Shown in pieces: positions 1-13,500 of a DNA stretch of 64,000 nt. The notes beneath the pieces were generated by a model. The model made no database searches and was not told the DNA's origin. It was given only the letters and a program-made list of their open reading frames with translations. The translations under genes and the position numbers were made by a program. The stretch is from Taeniopygia guttata. Taxonomy: Eukaryota; Chordata; Aves; Passeriformes; Estrildidae. The DNA lies in assembly GCF_048771995.1 (NCBI RefSeq), contig NC_133027.1, positions 57,535,501 through 57,599,500 of the forward strand, written 5' to 3'. Within the stretch, counting starts at the first letter, position 1, and each line of letters begins with the position of its first letter.

Positions 1-372
1 TGTTGTTCATCCAATAATGAATGACCACACTTTCAATCTAAGGATATTTTATCTGCAGACAGTGCTATTCAGAAGACTGCAGCTCCATCTCTGAAGCAAG
101 GTATCTAGCTCTGTGTCAAATAAAATAGTGCCAAATTTATTGCTGTGATGATGGGACAATCCTACAACAAAGACCACACACAAGAAGAAGCAGCTTGGTA
201 TCCTGAATGGTACTTTCCCCAGTCATCTATCTCTGGGCATCAGGGAGGAGAAACATTGAAACTTTTAGGAGGGAAAAAGAACATTTCTCTAAAATGCAGA
301 GGTGAAGAACTCAGTCCATGTCAGGGTCAAATAAATTCAGCAGCTGGAATGGACTGTGCTCTTTTCAGCATC

Positions 373-436
373 TGTGATCAATATGAAATCATGATATGAA
401 ATGATGTGAATCAATATGAAAACATGACCAGCTGAC
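373..436 (+). repeat. Imperfect tandem duplication, period 32 bp
   Basis: TGTGATCAATATGAAATCAT at 373 is followed 32 bp later by TGTGAATCAATATGAAAACA at 405. There are about two copies, and the second degrades after ACATGA. It looks like a local replication-slippage duplication. Confidence 0.65.
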
Positions 437-1802
437 TGGATATGTCAATAGATCAGTGAGTGCATATATGAAGATCTTTGTGATGATCTTCAGGATTCAA
501 GAATAAAATTCAAATTTCCTTGAATTAAATCTTCCAACCAGACAAAATACATTTTTTACATCCTTCTTTCAAAGTACAATCATGGCTTTTCAGCATGATA
601 TAAACCTTTCCTCTCACTGGAATATGATATTCAAAGCTACAAAGTACTTTCAAACAATATTATATTTAAACCCCAAATCTCAGAGCAGCAAGGACATACT
701 CAGAGTTAATATAGCCAAAGCATTCTTGATACCACTTCATTTTTCCCAGTTGGTGTACACACTGTCTGCATGCCAATAGCTATTACACAGCAAAGTGTGC
801 CTAGAATAAGTATCTAGGAGAGCTCTCAGAGCTGCTGGAATGATCAGGCAGGAAGGTTTTGCTGCTAGGTCACTAATTAAACACTAGCCTCGAGATAATA
901 ATGACTAATCTCTTTTAGCTGGTGTTTAATATCCTGTGCAAAGCAGGGCAGTGGTTTCAGCCCTGTTTCTGGCAGCCAGAAGTGACCACACAGAATGCAC
1001 TTGCACAGTAGGAAATTTGTTAGTTTGTTTATTTGTTTGTTGCATTGAAAGTCTCTAAAGGCAGAAGGATATAAAGGACATGGAAAAGAAACTCATCAGC
1101 CACAGCTGTGACATTTGCTAATGATGCAAAATGTTAGAATAATGGCATGGGTGATCTTCAGGACTATCCATAGGCCTAATTAGTTGTCCTTGACTATTAT
1201 GTTAGGGCAAGAAACCGTATTCTAGTTTTCTTATACCAGGGCCCAAGAAAATCAGGCTTTTCTTCGACTGACATGTAAAGAGGGTCAGGACCTATGTTCC
1301 CTCTCTCCCATTCCATTGTCCTGCAGCAACACATGCTATGTCCTGTTCTTCAGGGATGTCCTCTCTCATCTCCTTCCTAAAATCCACTTTCTACACCTCC
1401 AGCTCAGCCCCATTCCTTCTTCTTTAGGAAAGCAAAGGCTTTGCCTTAATTTGGAGAAGCCCGGTGCTGGCAGTAGGAATCTGACCTGCTCCTGTTCCAG
1501 TGAAATGGAAAGCTCACCCACCCCATGCTGTGGTCTGTCACCCCAGCCACACACCCCAAGCTGGCTGTCATGCACCACGGTCTGATGTCTGGCTGTGGGA
1601 CCTCCTCCACCAGTGCCTCTGCAAAGTTTTCACTGTAAGAGTTCATAAAGTAATTATTCTATTTTATAAGAGCTTTGCACTGCCAAGTGAAACATTAAAT
1701 CCCACAACTACGTACAATGGTAAGGGAAACTTGTGATCGTTACAGTAAATGTACCTCTAAATGCAATTTGAAATCCCTTTGGCATTTCTTCAGGTATGCT
1801 GC

Positions 1803-1823
1803 TTTTTTTTTTTTTTTTTTTTT
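1803..1823 (+). repeat. Poly-T run (21)
   Basis: A plain homopolymer. No retrotransposed sequence is recognisable on either side. Confidence 0.95.
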
Positions 1824-4800
1824 CTGTTTTAATAAAGATTAAATTGCTACAAAATTTGCTTCTGAAGACTTGATCTTGGAAAGTAATTCAAACCCTTACA
1901 TGCCTAGACTGTGCAGTGGAACCAGCATTACTTCCTCTTGCTAACTCCAGCATTTCTCAGAAGAGAACTGCAGTTGAAGAAAAAGGCAGCTGGTGACACA
2001 CAGCAGTCAGACAAATGTGTACATTTAGGATGTTTTCTGTCTAGAGGATTTCAGCTTTTTTCCTACATTCCTTTGATGAAAATATGGAAATTTTAAACTT
2101 CCGAAGCAGCCTGGACTTTCCTCTGGACCTCTTAAGAGATAAAGGCACTCAAGACCTGGTTAGGAAATGACCTTTAAAAAACCCACAAGCTGTACCCTGC
2201 AAAAACTTACCTGCTCCAAAACCCCTGCTGACGTAAAAGAAGAGAAAGAACATGAGTTGTTTTTCAATATCAACCCTGTTAAACGACATCTTACAAGCAC
2301 TTCATAAAAGAAATGCACTCAACTACACAACAGCTGTAGAAATTTACTTTGCAGGCACGCATTAAGGCACACTGAAAGCTGTGCTCACCATTCCTCGCCA
2401 GTCACATGGAAGCTGGCTGCTCCTGTGCTCACACACGTGAGGCAGGAGCACTTGGCTGCAGCCTGTGGAACGCTCACCCATGACACGTGAGGGTGGCTCC
2501 CCCAGCACCAGACTTCCCCCTGGCTTTTCCTTCCTCCTGCAAAAGTCAATTCTACAGATATCCACCTCTTAAAATATTTTCATTTATTTATCACTGCTAT
2601 TTTGAGCTATATAACAAATTCTAACCCGTCTCAGCATACGCATGAAGGAGCCTTTTTGAACAAAAACCTCAGAGGCGACAGGGAGTCTGGAACAGCCATC
2701 TTAGTGCTAAGGGAGCCTTGCAGCACAAATCCTCACAGGCTGCTTCATTAATTAATAATCTGTAAGCATTTAATTGGTACCACTGGATATGTTCAGAACA
2801 TAGAGAGTCTGAGAAAAGAGGCAGCAGGGGTAGAGCTCTTTCAGGAATGCACAGGAAAACTCTGAATGCTGCTGTAACTTGTAGCCTGACACTGGAACAA
2901 CACAACTCTGCCTTCCACATGACATCCAGGGTGTTTCTGTGGGGTCCCTACATCTCATGCTTACTTCGAAAGCTGTTGTTGGTATTCTTAGGGCTGTGGA
3001 ACAAGAAGAAAGGCTCACTCACCCTTGGGCCCTGCCAAGGGGTCCCAGAGAGCAATGGAAAAGTTCCTGCTCACTTTGAACACAGCATACACTTAAGATG
3101 GGTGATGAGTTTTCTGTGTAAGGGCTTGAGTGTCTGCTCCAGCAAAGGGTTTTGGTGTCAGTAAAATCTTACCCAGCTGAAGGTATGACAATGCCCTTAA
3201 AAGTTCTTTTATTACTTAAGGGTAAGCATTAGACTTGTTGAGGGCTGTTTCTAAAGCATCAGAGGAGAAGGCTGAGCCCCATTAGACACAAGGACATCAC
3301 TTCCCACTCTTCCTCTTGTTAGATATGTGCATGACATAGAAGGAAGCACATACCTTATTTTCTGAAAAATATGTGACCAATACAAATTAGGGCTGCTGTG
3401 AGCAGGATTGGAAAGCATCTTGGTATACTTACATCTTCAAGTAAATGTATGAAATTTTAATTGATTCAAAGTCCTTCATTAATATATTGGTTTGCTTTCT
3501 CTACAAGAAGAACCATGTCCCCGCATTGAGGCAAACTCCCAAAGGACAGAATATAGGAGTGTGAGCATAGCTGCACCTTCCCAGTTGGACTGGCAGATGT
3601 GCCAGCACTGTAGAGGCAGTTCACAACTCAGAGCTGCCACCAGGCCAACACGGAAGCTGCCATGGTGCCCACTGCAAGACCAGAAAGACCAGTGACACGG
3701 GACACACAGGTATGGGAGGTGGAAGATGCCTGCTGCCTGAAACCTCTTCTTGGCTCCTTGCCTCAGAGCAAGTCCCACTGCATACAGTAGGGACAGGACT
3801 CCCTCCCCCTGCCACATCTCTAGGAAGACCCAGGAGGACCCAGAGCTTTGCCCTGTAGAAATCTGTTGAATCCAAAACCTTTTAAAAAACACACTGTATT
3901 TTCAGAGAGAAGACATGTTTTGGTTAAAGTGCTTTGCCAAAAGATTTCCAACTAACTCCAACTACAATAAGAGCTTTCAAAACTCAAGAGTCCCCAGTTT
4001 CTTGAGTTTTCCTGCTAATCTTTTACATAGTGTCTCCTTCAAACTTCAACTGGGCCATAGCATCACTAACACTCTTCCTCTGCTGGACCCTCTATTTGAA
4101 ATCTTCTCTGCAGTTTCCTACTTTTCTGTAACTGGTATGAAACAAAATTTAAGCTCTGTGCCCACATTATTCAGGTTGTTGCTGACTAAAAGTCTCCCTG
4201 TGCTGTCTGACCTACTGACTTTGGCTTTTACCATCTCACCCAGGCCTTTACACTGACAGCTAAGAGAGTGATTCACCTTCTGGGTGATGTGAAATGGTTC
4301 CTATTTCACTTTGTACCACATGCAGCCCAAGAGGGGAACTTGAGCCCAACTCCCTGCCCTGTAAGCAGAGCATCCTGCATGGAGCAGGCTCTGGACAAGA
4401 AGGCTGTGGGGTCTCCAGGTAGGGCAAGCGTGGGGCTGTTGATTCTGTCTGTCAGAGTGCTCAAGGCATACATGATGGGCATACCCTTCCAGGTAATTAT
4501 CCTGCATAACTCAGATTGCCATACACGAACCTCCTTCTCTGTTCATGGCCTCGTTTTTCAGCTGGGCCTTTTGGAATATTGGCATTTCCCTGCCTCGAGT
4601 GTGAGCCATGGCAATATTGAGGTGAGCACAAAATGCCTGGCTTCCCAGATCGGGGCACCTGACCCCACATTCCTGGGCTCAGATATTCACTCAGGGAGGG
4701 AGCTCTGCTCTTCTAAAGAAAGATTATCAAATTCAAGGTTGAGTTGAAGGGCAGGATTGCTTATCTTTTCAGATAAGTTCCAGCTAATTCCCACCTTAAG

Positions 4801-5125
4801 TACATAAGGCAACAGTCTTAATTTGTATGTACAGTTTGCATTAGGAAATTTGATTAAGTATCAGGAAAATATAAGGTTAACATAAAGACATTCTTTTGAA
4901 TACTTTATCGAAGTGGTTAAGGAATTTACATTATTTTTTCAGAGGCATTACCTTATACCTGCTGAGTTATGACAGACAGGTATAATAGCAAGGACATTAT
5001 AACAAACAATAAGTCCTGCTGAGGAAAATAATATTTGCTCCTAAGATAAACCAGGTAGGGTATGTTCTGATCATCTGGTTACAAGACCTTGTAAGTGCAT
5101 ATAGTAGCTGCCAAAGGCATAACTT

Positions 5126-5138
5126 CCAGAGGGCGGTG
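5126..5138 (+). promoter_or_regulatory. CTCF-like motif, forward orientation
   Basis: CCAGAGGGCGGTG matches the CCAGGGGGCGCTG core of the CTCF consensus at all but two positions and is the only such GC-rich core within several kb. Motif-level evidence only; occupancy is unknown. Confidence 0.3.
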
Positions 5139-5946
5139 ATGTGTTCTCAATGGGTGACAAATTTCTAATATTTTGTGATTTTGCCATATTTTTTTCTTAT
5201 ATATCCTCTCTTATATTGAATTTAGTGATAAACACTACTTGTGGACAGCAACACTTAAGTCAGCCATAGCTATCAGTGGTCACAGCACATTAGAACCATA
5301 GGGCAGTACAGCAGAAACTATTACATATTTTATATTAGACACTCATTATATTACTCAGTAGATTACACCCACCTCACACCTCCTTCCTCCCCTGCTTCCC
5401 CAAATAAAGAAGACAAAACTAAAAACCTTGAGTGACAAAACTAACCACTAGAGTGTTAACTCAAACATTAATCTACTATTATGAAACTTATGCAACTACT
5501 TTCCCTCAGGAGACAATTATAGGCCATAGGACCACCAGTTAAATGTATTAAATAGCAGTATAAATATCTTTTATATTTCCATAAAAGAGAACATCTGATA
5601 AGTAAGCAGTAGAGAAGTAAAAAGGTCTTTTATGGATATTGGAGATTGTTTTATATATGCTCTGCTTTTTCAGATAATGCTGTTTCTCACAGATCTTTCT
5701 CTAACTGCATTTTAGAACAATTTACTTAGGTTTTGTCTCTGTTAACCTTTGTGTCGCAAACTTGCCTTGGTCATGGCATTTGTTGCACTGATAGTTCATT
5801 TTCAATAATAGCAGTTGCAGATTTTGTCATACATGATTGGGTCACATGTGCAGAGCTTCCCTAGTCCATCTAATTCCCTGTGCTTATCCCTTCTCCTAGC
5901 CCAGATAATTTTTTTTAAATAGACTAATTTTCTTCTTTTTCCCTTC

Positions 5947-5963
5947 TTTTTTTTTTTTTTTTT
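5947..5963 (+). repeat. Poly-T run
   Basis: Seventeen T residues in a wider pyrimidine-rich stretch (about 5930-5975). Confidence 0.95.
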
Positions 5964-7202
5964 CTTTTCTTTTTAATTCAGAAAGTTCTGCATGCTTTCA
6001 TTCATCTGAGGACTTACACCAATCCTTTATCTGTGCTCAGCCTCAGTTCTGCTCTGGGGATATAGCTCTGTGTACCCACCTCTGCTCCTGGCTAGCCCGG
6101 TCCATAAATGCTTCATTCAACTGAAAGTCCTTTAAAATAATCAGCTCCCTAATACCAAGACTGGCTTCTTTTTCCTAAATGATGCAAAACTGAGAAGGTG
6201 CCAGAAACTTTAATTCCTGGAGATTTAATTACCAGTTTCAATTTCAGACAAATCTGAATTCTGATGTCTTCAATGGGAAGGTTTCTGACATAACTTGTAC
6301 CTACAACTTTGAAATTGACAGCGTTACCTGGCTCACCTAAAGTATCAGCTCTTTAAATGCATCTTCTTGTCTTGGTGACCAATGTCACTGGCTTTGAGGA
6401 TGTACTTCTTAGACACAGGAGGTTGTAGACACCCCTTCTGAAGCTGGGCTCAAACTTGTTCAGCTGCTGGTGCTACGCAGTGACATAGGATAGCACTTCT
6501 TTTCAGACAGAATTTATGAGTTGTCTCATCTCTTAATTCTCTTCTGACAGTACAAAGTTGATATTCATAGTTCAGAGATGTAGCTAGAGGGGCAATTTTA
6601 AGGGGCAAATATATGGTAGTGCTAACTGATTGATAACCAGGGCTTTACTGCATTAAAGAAGAAGCAAGTTAACAGCAACCACAGGTTCTATTCAGTCAGG
6701 TCTGTCAATAGAATGCTTTAGTTTCATACTGCTGAACTTCCTGAGCTACATACTTCACATGAAAAGGAATTAATCTGACCTCTGGGTATTATTTGTAGTG
6801 CTCCAGAACTTGTAATTGAGTCAAAGTCTTGGACAATGTTATCTGTCTAATAGAGTCTTGTATTTCCTAGAAGTTTTGCTATGGGGTCTACCATTTGTTT
6901 CAGAGATTTTCAAGAGGCCCATGGAGCAGAGTTCATCTGTCAATAGCTATTACAATTCTTTGAGCCTCTGTTGTGAAGAATTATGCTTTTGTCTTTCGAG
7001 CATCTCTTAACACCAGGTTTTTAATTGTTCAGCTAACATTATTAATTTATTTCCTAATATATGAGTCACCAATGTTGTACATCTGGTGCTGTCATTCACC
7101 TTCCAAAATAGTGATAGATTATGAAATTTCACTGTTCTGATTGGTAACAAGCCAAAAGATTAATTATATTATTCATCCTGTTACGATGCAAGCCTCTCTC
7201 TG

Positions 7203-7217
7203 AAAAAAAAAAAAAAA
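7203..7217 (+). repeat. Poly-A run (15)
   Basis: A homopolymer with no adjacent recognisable element. Confidence 0.95.
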
Positions 7218-10200
7218 GCAAGATTACTTCAGCTGGTATAATATTCACTTGCCCTAAAATTCCTCTGATGTCTTCTGCTGGTCCATATATTACAGATGGA
7301 AAATACCACTCTGGCAATTTGGTGCAGGGAAGTTTAAACTTTGAACAAAGAAGGCAAGATTTTCACTGAAGTATAGTGAATGGTAAAAATTTTCTATACC
7401 AAAGTTGATCATAGGTTTTTCAGAGCATTTGTGAACATCTCCTATCTTTGCCAATTAAAATAATGCTCTGCCTACACTGCAATCACTAATCTCACTTCTT
7501 AAACAGCAGATTGGAGAGCTCTGTGCTGCCTCACCTGCCCATTCCCCGACAGCCCCCAGCCACCTCATAGGGCTGACAGGCAGCACAACCCTGGCTAACA
7601 AACTACTCTAATGAACTAAGCAGCATCATTGGAGACCAACCAGAGCAGTGATATGAAAGCTTTATTTTTCCATGGAGCACTTTTACCTTTTATTTCAGTG
7701 CTGGCTTTAATGGCTCATTTAAATTGTGCTGAGTAATTGTGATGTTCCATTAAACCAGGTCCAGATGTTCCCTTGCTCCAGCCCTGTGACCACCCCCCCT
7801 CACATATTGCAACCTTTTCATTCTGAGCCAGCTTCACATCTTACCCTCACACTCAGCAGCTGCTGCCAACACTGTCATTCCCTGATGCCAGCTTCAAGCC
7901 TGCTTAGTGGGTCTAGGTGACATTGTAGCAGATGTCACCCTTTAATAAAGGAGAAAGGTTATATATATACTCCTATCCGAGAAGAAAGGATGGCCCAATG
8001 TATATGCAAATAGCATAGAAGTGCATTTCATCCTTTCATAAACTACAAATTATTGCAGTGCCTTGAGAAACTGAATTCAATTAAGAAACATTTACATCAC
8101 CATTTTTTGCTCTGATCCTCCTGTATTGCAATTCTCCTTGGAAGTCTGTTCCTAGCAGGGAGCTTCACTGGTACAGGCACTTTATAAAAGCACTTTGCAG
8201 ATATCTGGGCTCTTATATAGCAGTTTTAACAAAAGCTTATTAATTCAAAGGAAAAATCAGAACAGCTTCTGCTCTCTTCTTTTAAAAACAAAGTTTTTAA
8301 TGATGGAAAGCAGACACATATGCCTAAGGGAAACCATCAATTCCACTGTGTGCAGTCAGTGGAATATATGAAACCAAGACCTGCTATGGGAATCATGGGT
8401 AAGAGGGCCACTGTTGCCTAGGTTTGCATGAAACATAACATCTGGTTTTGAACAGAGATTTCTTTTTTTGTTTCACTGCTATCTGATTTCTCAGTGGTCT
8501 GTTTTCTACTAGACAAACATGGATAATCCACTGCTTCTCTAGTGTCCTATGCAATTATCTCTGGAATTTAAGATTATTGTGTTGCTTACCATAATTACCC
8601 ATCCCTTGGTTAATGACTACAGTTATAGATGAACAAAAAGCCTTTCATGTACTTACACAATCTGCCAGACACGGGGCTGTATGAAGCAGGGTTCAAAGTC
8701 CAATTGATTCTAATTCCGCACACTGGTAATTTTCACAGCAGCTGTCCTCTGATGATCTTGCTGAGCCTCCCTGTATGTTCATGAGAGTATGAGAGTGACA
8801 TGACTCCACAAATACAATAGCAGAAAGTGTCTCACCACCCATACAGTACTCCTTGCCTAAGAAGGGCACATTCTCTGAAGAACATCATAACCATCCTGAC
8901 TATTGCTATTCCCACCACACTGGCAGCCCCCAGAGCTATCAGGAAATTATGAAGGAGTTAGTTTTGATGAGAAAGTACTTCCGATAATAAGAGAAAAACA
9001 CTTGATCCACATAATTTCAAGTAAGAAGAGACACATCCAAAAATAGATGGTTAACCAAAATGTGAATCAGATGCTGAAAACTTTGAGAACTTCCCATGCT
9101 CTGGGAGCAGAATTGAATTTTGGTTCCCAACTGCTAGTGGTACTAATAAGAGTACAGATAACCTTCCTAAAACCACATCTAGAAGACAGTCTTCTGCCAC
9201 AGCATTAAACTGTACACAGATGAGTCTTGGCGGCTGCTGCTGGCTTTGTCTAAGTTACAATGGAGGCTCCTCTATTTTGCTTACACCCAGGCCTGTCAGC
9301 CAGAGCAATGAATGAATGGCAGCGTGTTTACACACATCCTAATATAAGCTATATCAGAATGTACTCCAGGTATAATTTATCATGAACATGGAAGTAAATT
9401 ATATAGCTCAAACAAAAGTTTTTAGATGTAAGACGTGGGATGAATGAGCACTTCCCAGCATGGGTCCATGTGGTCTCCCCATTTGTGTCCTAGCTCAATG
9501 CTGAAAGGAGACATGGTTGTGACCTCTCTCCCTTACACCTCAGAGTCCCTCTGCATGGCAGAAGGGAGCCAGAGCATATCAGGGCTTCTTTAGTTGTCAA
9601 AATACCCCTGTATTGCAAATATAACTGTGAAATGCCTGAGTCTTCTCCTGAGTGCTGCCGTCTCTCCACAGCACCTCATAAAGTCATCTAGCATTAAAAA
9701 AACTGCAGGTCTCACTGTTCAGCCTTTGCATTAGAGGTGATCAATCTTTAGCCTCTGAGGAAGCATGATCCACCCAGACTGTGACAGAGACCTTTAGAAA
9801 ATGAGCACATGCCTCATGAGAGGAGAAGAGAATAAGTCCAGATGCTGGTTTTCTTATGGCTCTGCTACATCATTGTATGGCAAATGCCAGCTATAACAAA
9901 TTATGGGATTTTCATATACCTAATGATACAAGCAGCAAATCTGTGATAAGGCAGACAACAGAAAGTCTTTAAAACTATATCATAGAATAGCTCTCTTAGT
10001 GAGCTTGTGAAACAAAGGTGCACAATAAAGTGTAATGCTGCAGTATTTCTCTATTGCTGCCACTTCCCGAGCACACACTGTCAGGAGAAATCCACTCAAT
10101 GGCTACTTCTGATTCTCATTTTGAAGTTATTATTGTAAGTGCAATCCCTAGCAATGAGGTAATGAGAGATATTTTAGTTTCTCTGTGGGAGGCCTCTATA

Positions 10201-10444
10201 TATCAGGCTTGTGATTGCAGGGATCTTCCAGAGCATTACACCTTCCTTGCTGACAAGTGTATCACATCAGAGGTTTGCTGGAGAGCTGGAGAAAGCAAAA
10301 TGATGCTCATACAGCAATGTCACCCACAGCGTCACTCTGCTGTGGTAACATGGATTGGAATGCCTGCAACCAAACTGAGAAGAGCTGAATTTCTATCAAA
10401 AGGCACAGCCTCAGAGAAGGAGCATTACAAAAGGAATCTGATGA

Positions 10445-10507
10445 GATATATGTATATGCATATATTTATATATATGTATATGCATATGTGCGTGTGGATA
10501 TGCACTT
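10445..10507 (+). repeat. TATA/TATG-rich low-complexity tract
   Basis: Imperfect repeats of ATATGTATATGCATAT, two near-identical copies separated by TTTATAT. It is a purine-pyrimidine alternating stretch and could be a decayed microsatellite. Confidence 0.85.
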
Positions 10508-13500
10508 CTGTAGGTGATGCCAGATGGGATGCTGTGCCTCTGGCTGGCAGCCAGCAGGCAGTGGCTGTTAGAGCCTGGTTCCCCCTCCCAGGAGTGAAAA
10601 AGCTGCCAGCTTCCAGAGCAGGGATGACTTTCACTCAAGATTGTCCTTGAAAGAGAAGAGGAAGCATGAGGATAGCTAACCTGATCATAAGCAGCTCACT
10701 GAACTGCATTATGATTGAGCAGGTATTATAGAAATGTTTTTCCTTTAGTTAAAATTCCAGTCCCACAGGAACGATTGAAATTTTGTAGATTCATTTTGTA
10801 TGTGTAATGTTTGGCCGTAAGATGATCAAAAAGAAAATCAGTTCTGCTTCAAACCCACAAGCTTTCTACAATTTCCTATGGCAAAATATTGTTACTGAGG
10901 CACATTGTTTTAAGGAAACTTGTTTTCCTGGAAGCATCTGCAAGTTTAGAAATAATCAAGACAATAAGACAAAAAATCAAGATGACCATTGGGTTTACCA
11001 ATCAAGCTAAGTAAGAAAAGAAGCTTTTGAAATCCTTCAAGCCACAGTTACAGAAAAAAAGCCAGTCCTCAGAGACATGACTGACAGTTTTGTCTTTTAA
11101 TCTCAAAAGTTGATTTTGCAAATTTTAAATTTTTATGCAATTAACTACAGTCACAGAAGGTTGTTTGGGGGGTAACCTGATTTAACTATCAGTAAGATAT
11201 ATATGCCTCTAACATGCAGTATAGGGTGATCAAACTAAAACCTTTGTTTATTAATTGGGTTATAAAGGTTAGTTGCAGTTATGACTACTAAGAGTATTTA
11301 TCTTTAGTATTTACTTTTTCCTTGAGAAAAAAGCAAAGCCATTTGCAAATCTGAGTGAGTGAAACCTTGCCATGCCTTTGCAGTCATTGGTGCCACTTCC
11401 CTGGTGAAGACACCATGTTGTGCTCTGTACACCAGCACAGAGGGGTAACAGGACTTTGCAACAGCAGCAAGAGGCTCACTGTCAGGCTAGAAACAGGACC
11501 AGGGTAACCAGAGTCCATTGCATGCATGTTACATGCAGAGGTTCAATCTTGAGTCTTGCCTTCCCATTTAACACGAGCAGAAATAAAATGAAAAATGCTA
11601 CAAGGCTTCAGACGACACCTTATAGTAATACACCCATCTCTCAAATGGCAATACCCTCCTTCCTCTGAGTCACCCAAAGTGCTCTGGCTTCTCATTCCCT
11701 CACCAACTGGAGACAAAGAGCAAAGCTCAGCTGGGACTATCTGGTGGCAGCAAGGGCACACCAGGCACAGAACCAGTTTATTACTGAGCACAGCCTGGCC
11801 TTCTCTAGCCCTCAAAGAGGATGTGCAGGATCCTCATGGCAATTTAGGCAACCTGGCCTGCAACCAGCACATTCTTTTTACCAGCACAGAGGTGATTTCC
11901 ACAGTCACCCATTTCAGCCTCTAGCATAATGGTTAATATGAAATGCAACCCAAAATCTATGGCATTTAATAGAGGAAAGTGTGAAAGTATGTACAGTGGC
12001 AGTGAAATTCCAAGGTTAAGTTCTAACTTTTCTAGCTTTGGGTGCAAGTATAGGGACTTGAGACAGACATTTAACATTATTTATTCTACCATCTCTAGAT
12101 TTCTAAGAATAATTCTGCATTTCTCAAGCCTTTCCAGAAGGAAGAATGAAGATCATCCTTATGGGACAAGAAAATTTCATCTGGAAAAGAAGGATCATTT
12201 TATACTGTGAGAGAATAGAGATGTGTAATTGCACATATTCATATAGAGTGGGGAATATGGTGAAGTAAAACAAGGAAAACTAAAGCACAGACATGGTTAT
12301 CAGTATGAAATCTTCTCATTTACATCCCACTGTGTATTTATTCATGTCATAGCATAAGGGAGCATCAAGAGAAACAAGGAAAAAAGTGGTTTGTCAGAGT
12401 TCAATCAGTGTTGTTGAAAAAGAAAAAGCCATCTTTATCCTCTAGCCCTTAATTGTGAACACAGTTCAACATTCTTACAAGAATGCTCATTGCAATGTCT
12501 CAAAAATAATTAGTGTGGATAATGTTCACAATTATCAATTTTAAAAAGGCCAGAGGAACTGAGACATCAGCATGAATCCCATCTTCCTGCTGCACAACGC
12601 TGGAACAGCAGCAGACCAAACCAGCTTGTTCATCTCATTAAGCTGCTGATGGGGAGTCATGTTCCCCACATCCCCCTCTAGCTCTCACAATGAGGGGGAA
12701 ACAGGTATGCAATAAGGACAGTCTCTCTTTGTTGAATATTTTATGGGAATGGGGGGATCCAGCCACTCCAATTCCTTCCTCTACCTCCAGTGCAATGAAA
12801 AGGAACTTCAGGGCAGCAGAGAATAATGCCCGAAGAATTTGATTCCTCAATTTTTTATGCCTTTTAAAAGTTTTTAAAACCCTACTGCATGAGGATAATG
12901 GCATTTTCTACCAAAAGTGCATTGCTGCTGACAATGGCAAAGCATTGAGTATTCAACCCCTTCTTTTATCCGATTCCCCTCTGTAATCTCCCAGATAAGA
13001 GCAAGCAAAGCATTTTACTTGTAGACCTTTCATATCCCTCCTGGGAAATTAAAAGTTGCAAAAATCCACCATGGGATACTGGGAAGCTTAAGGGAGAAAT
13101 AATGAGCTCTTGTTAGTGAGAAAGGAAGAAAAGTCTGAGGAACCTGAGGACAGAACTGTAAGGGAAATCAGCAATGACTGAATGGCTATGGAGAGGAGGA
13201 TATTAGCCAACAACAGTGAACAGATCATTATGTATATGGCCTTAAGGGACTCCACCCAGAGATAGCAGGGAAAGTCTCTGCAAGACAGGAGGGAGACATA
13301 AAGTTTCTCATCCCTTTCTTTCAGATTAATGAGAAAAAAAGAGCATCATGCCCTAAGGATGGCTCCATGCTGAAGGACAGCAGTAACCCATCTGGCCTGC
13401 AAAACTGCTGGGAGAAGGGTCAGGCTTTTCAACTGAACTTCATTTCAAGTAAAGAATTTACTTTGAATAGCCACATAAATTTGGCATCCCTTCATTTTTA

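Larger units (their letters stand above)
1..5125. other. Intergenic, no gene seen
   Basis: AT-rich single-copy sequence. It holds the 32-bp tandem duplication near 373 and the poly-T at 1803. Open frames at 3479-3892 and 4268-4747 have no recognisable domain. An imperfect 11-bp hairpin lies at about 4575-4619. Confidence 0.75.

Noticed and set aside
3479-3892. 137-codon minus-strand open frame
   Set aside because: No recognisable domain, overlapping open frames on both strands, no splice context; consistent with chance.
4268-4747. 159-codon plus-strand open frame
   Set aside because: The protein sequence shows no family motif and there are no flanking gene signals.
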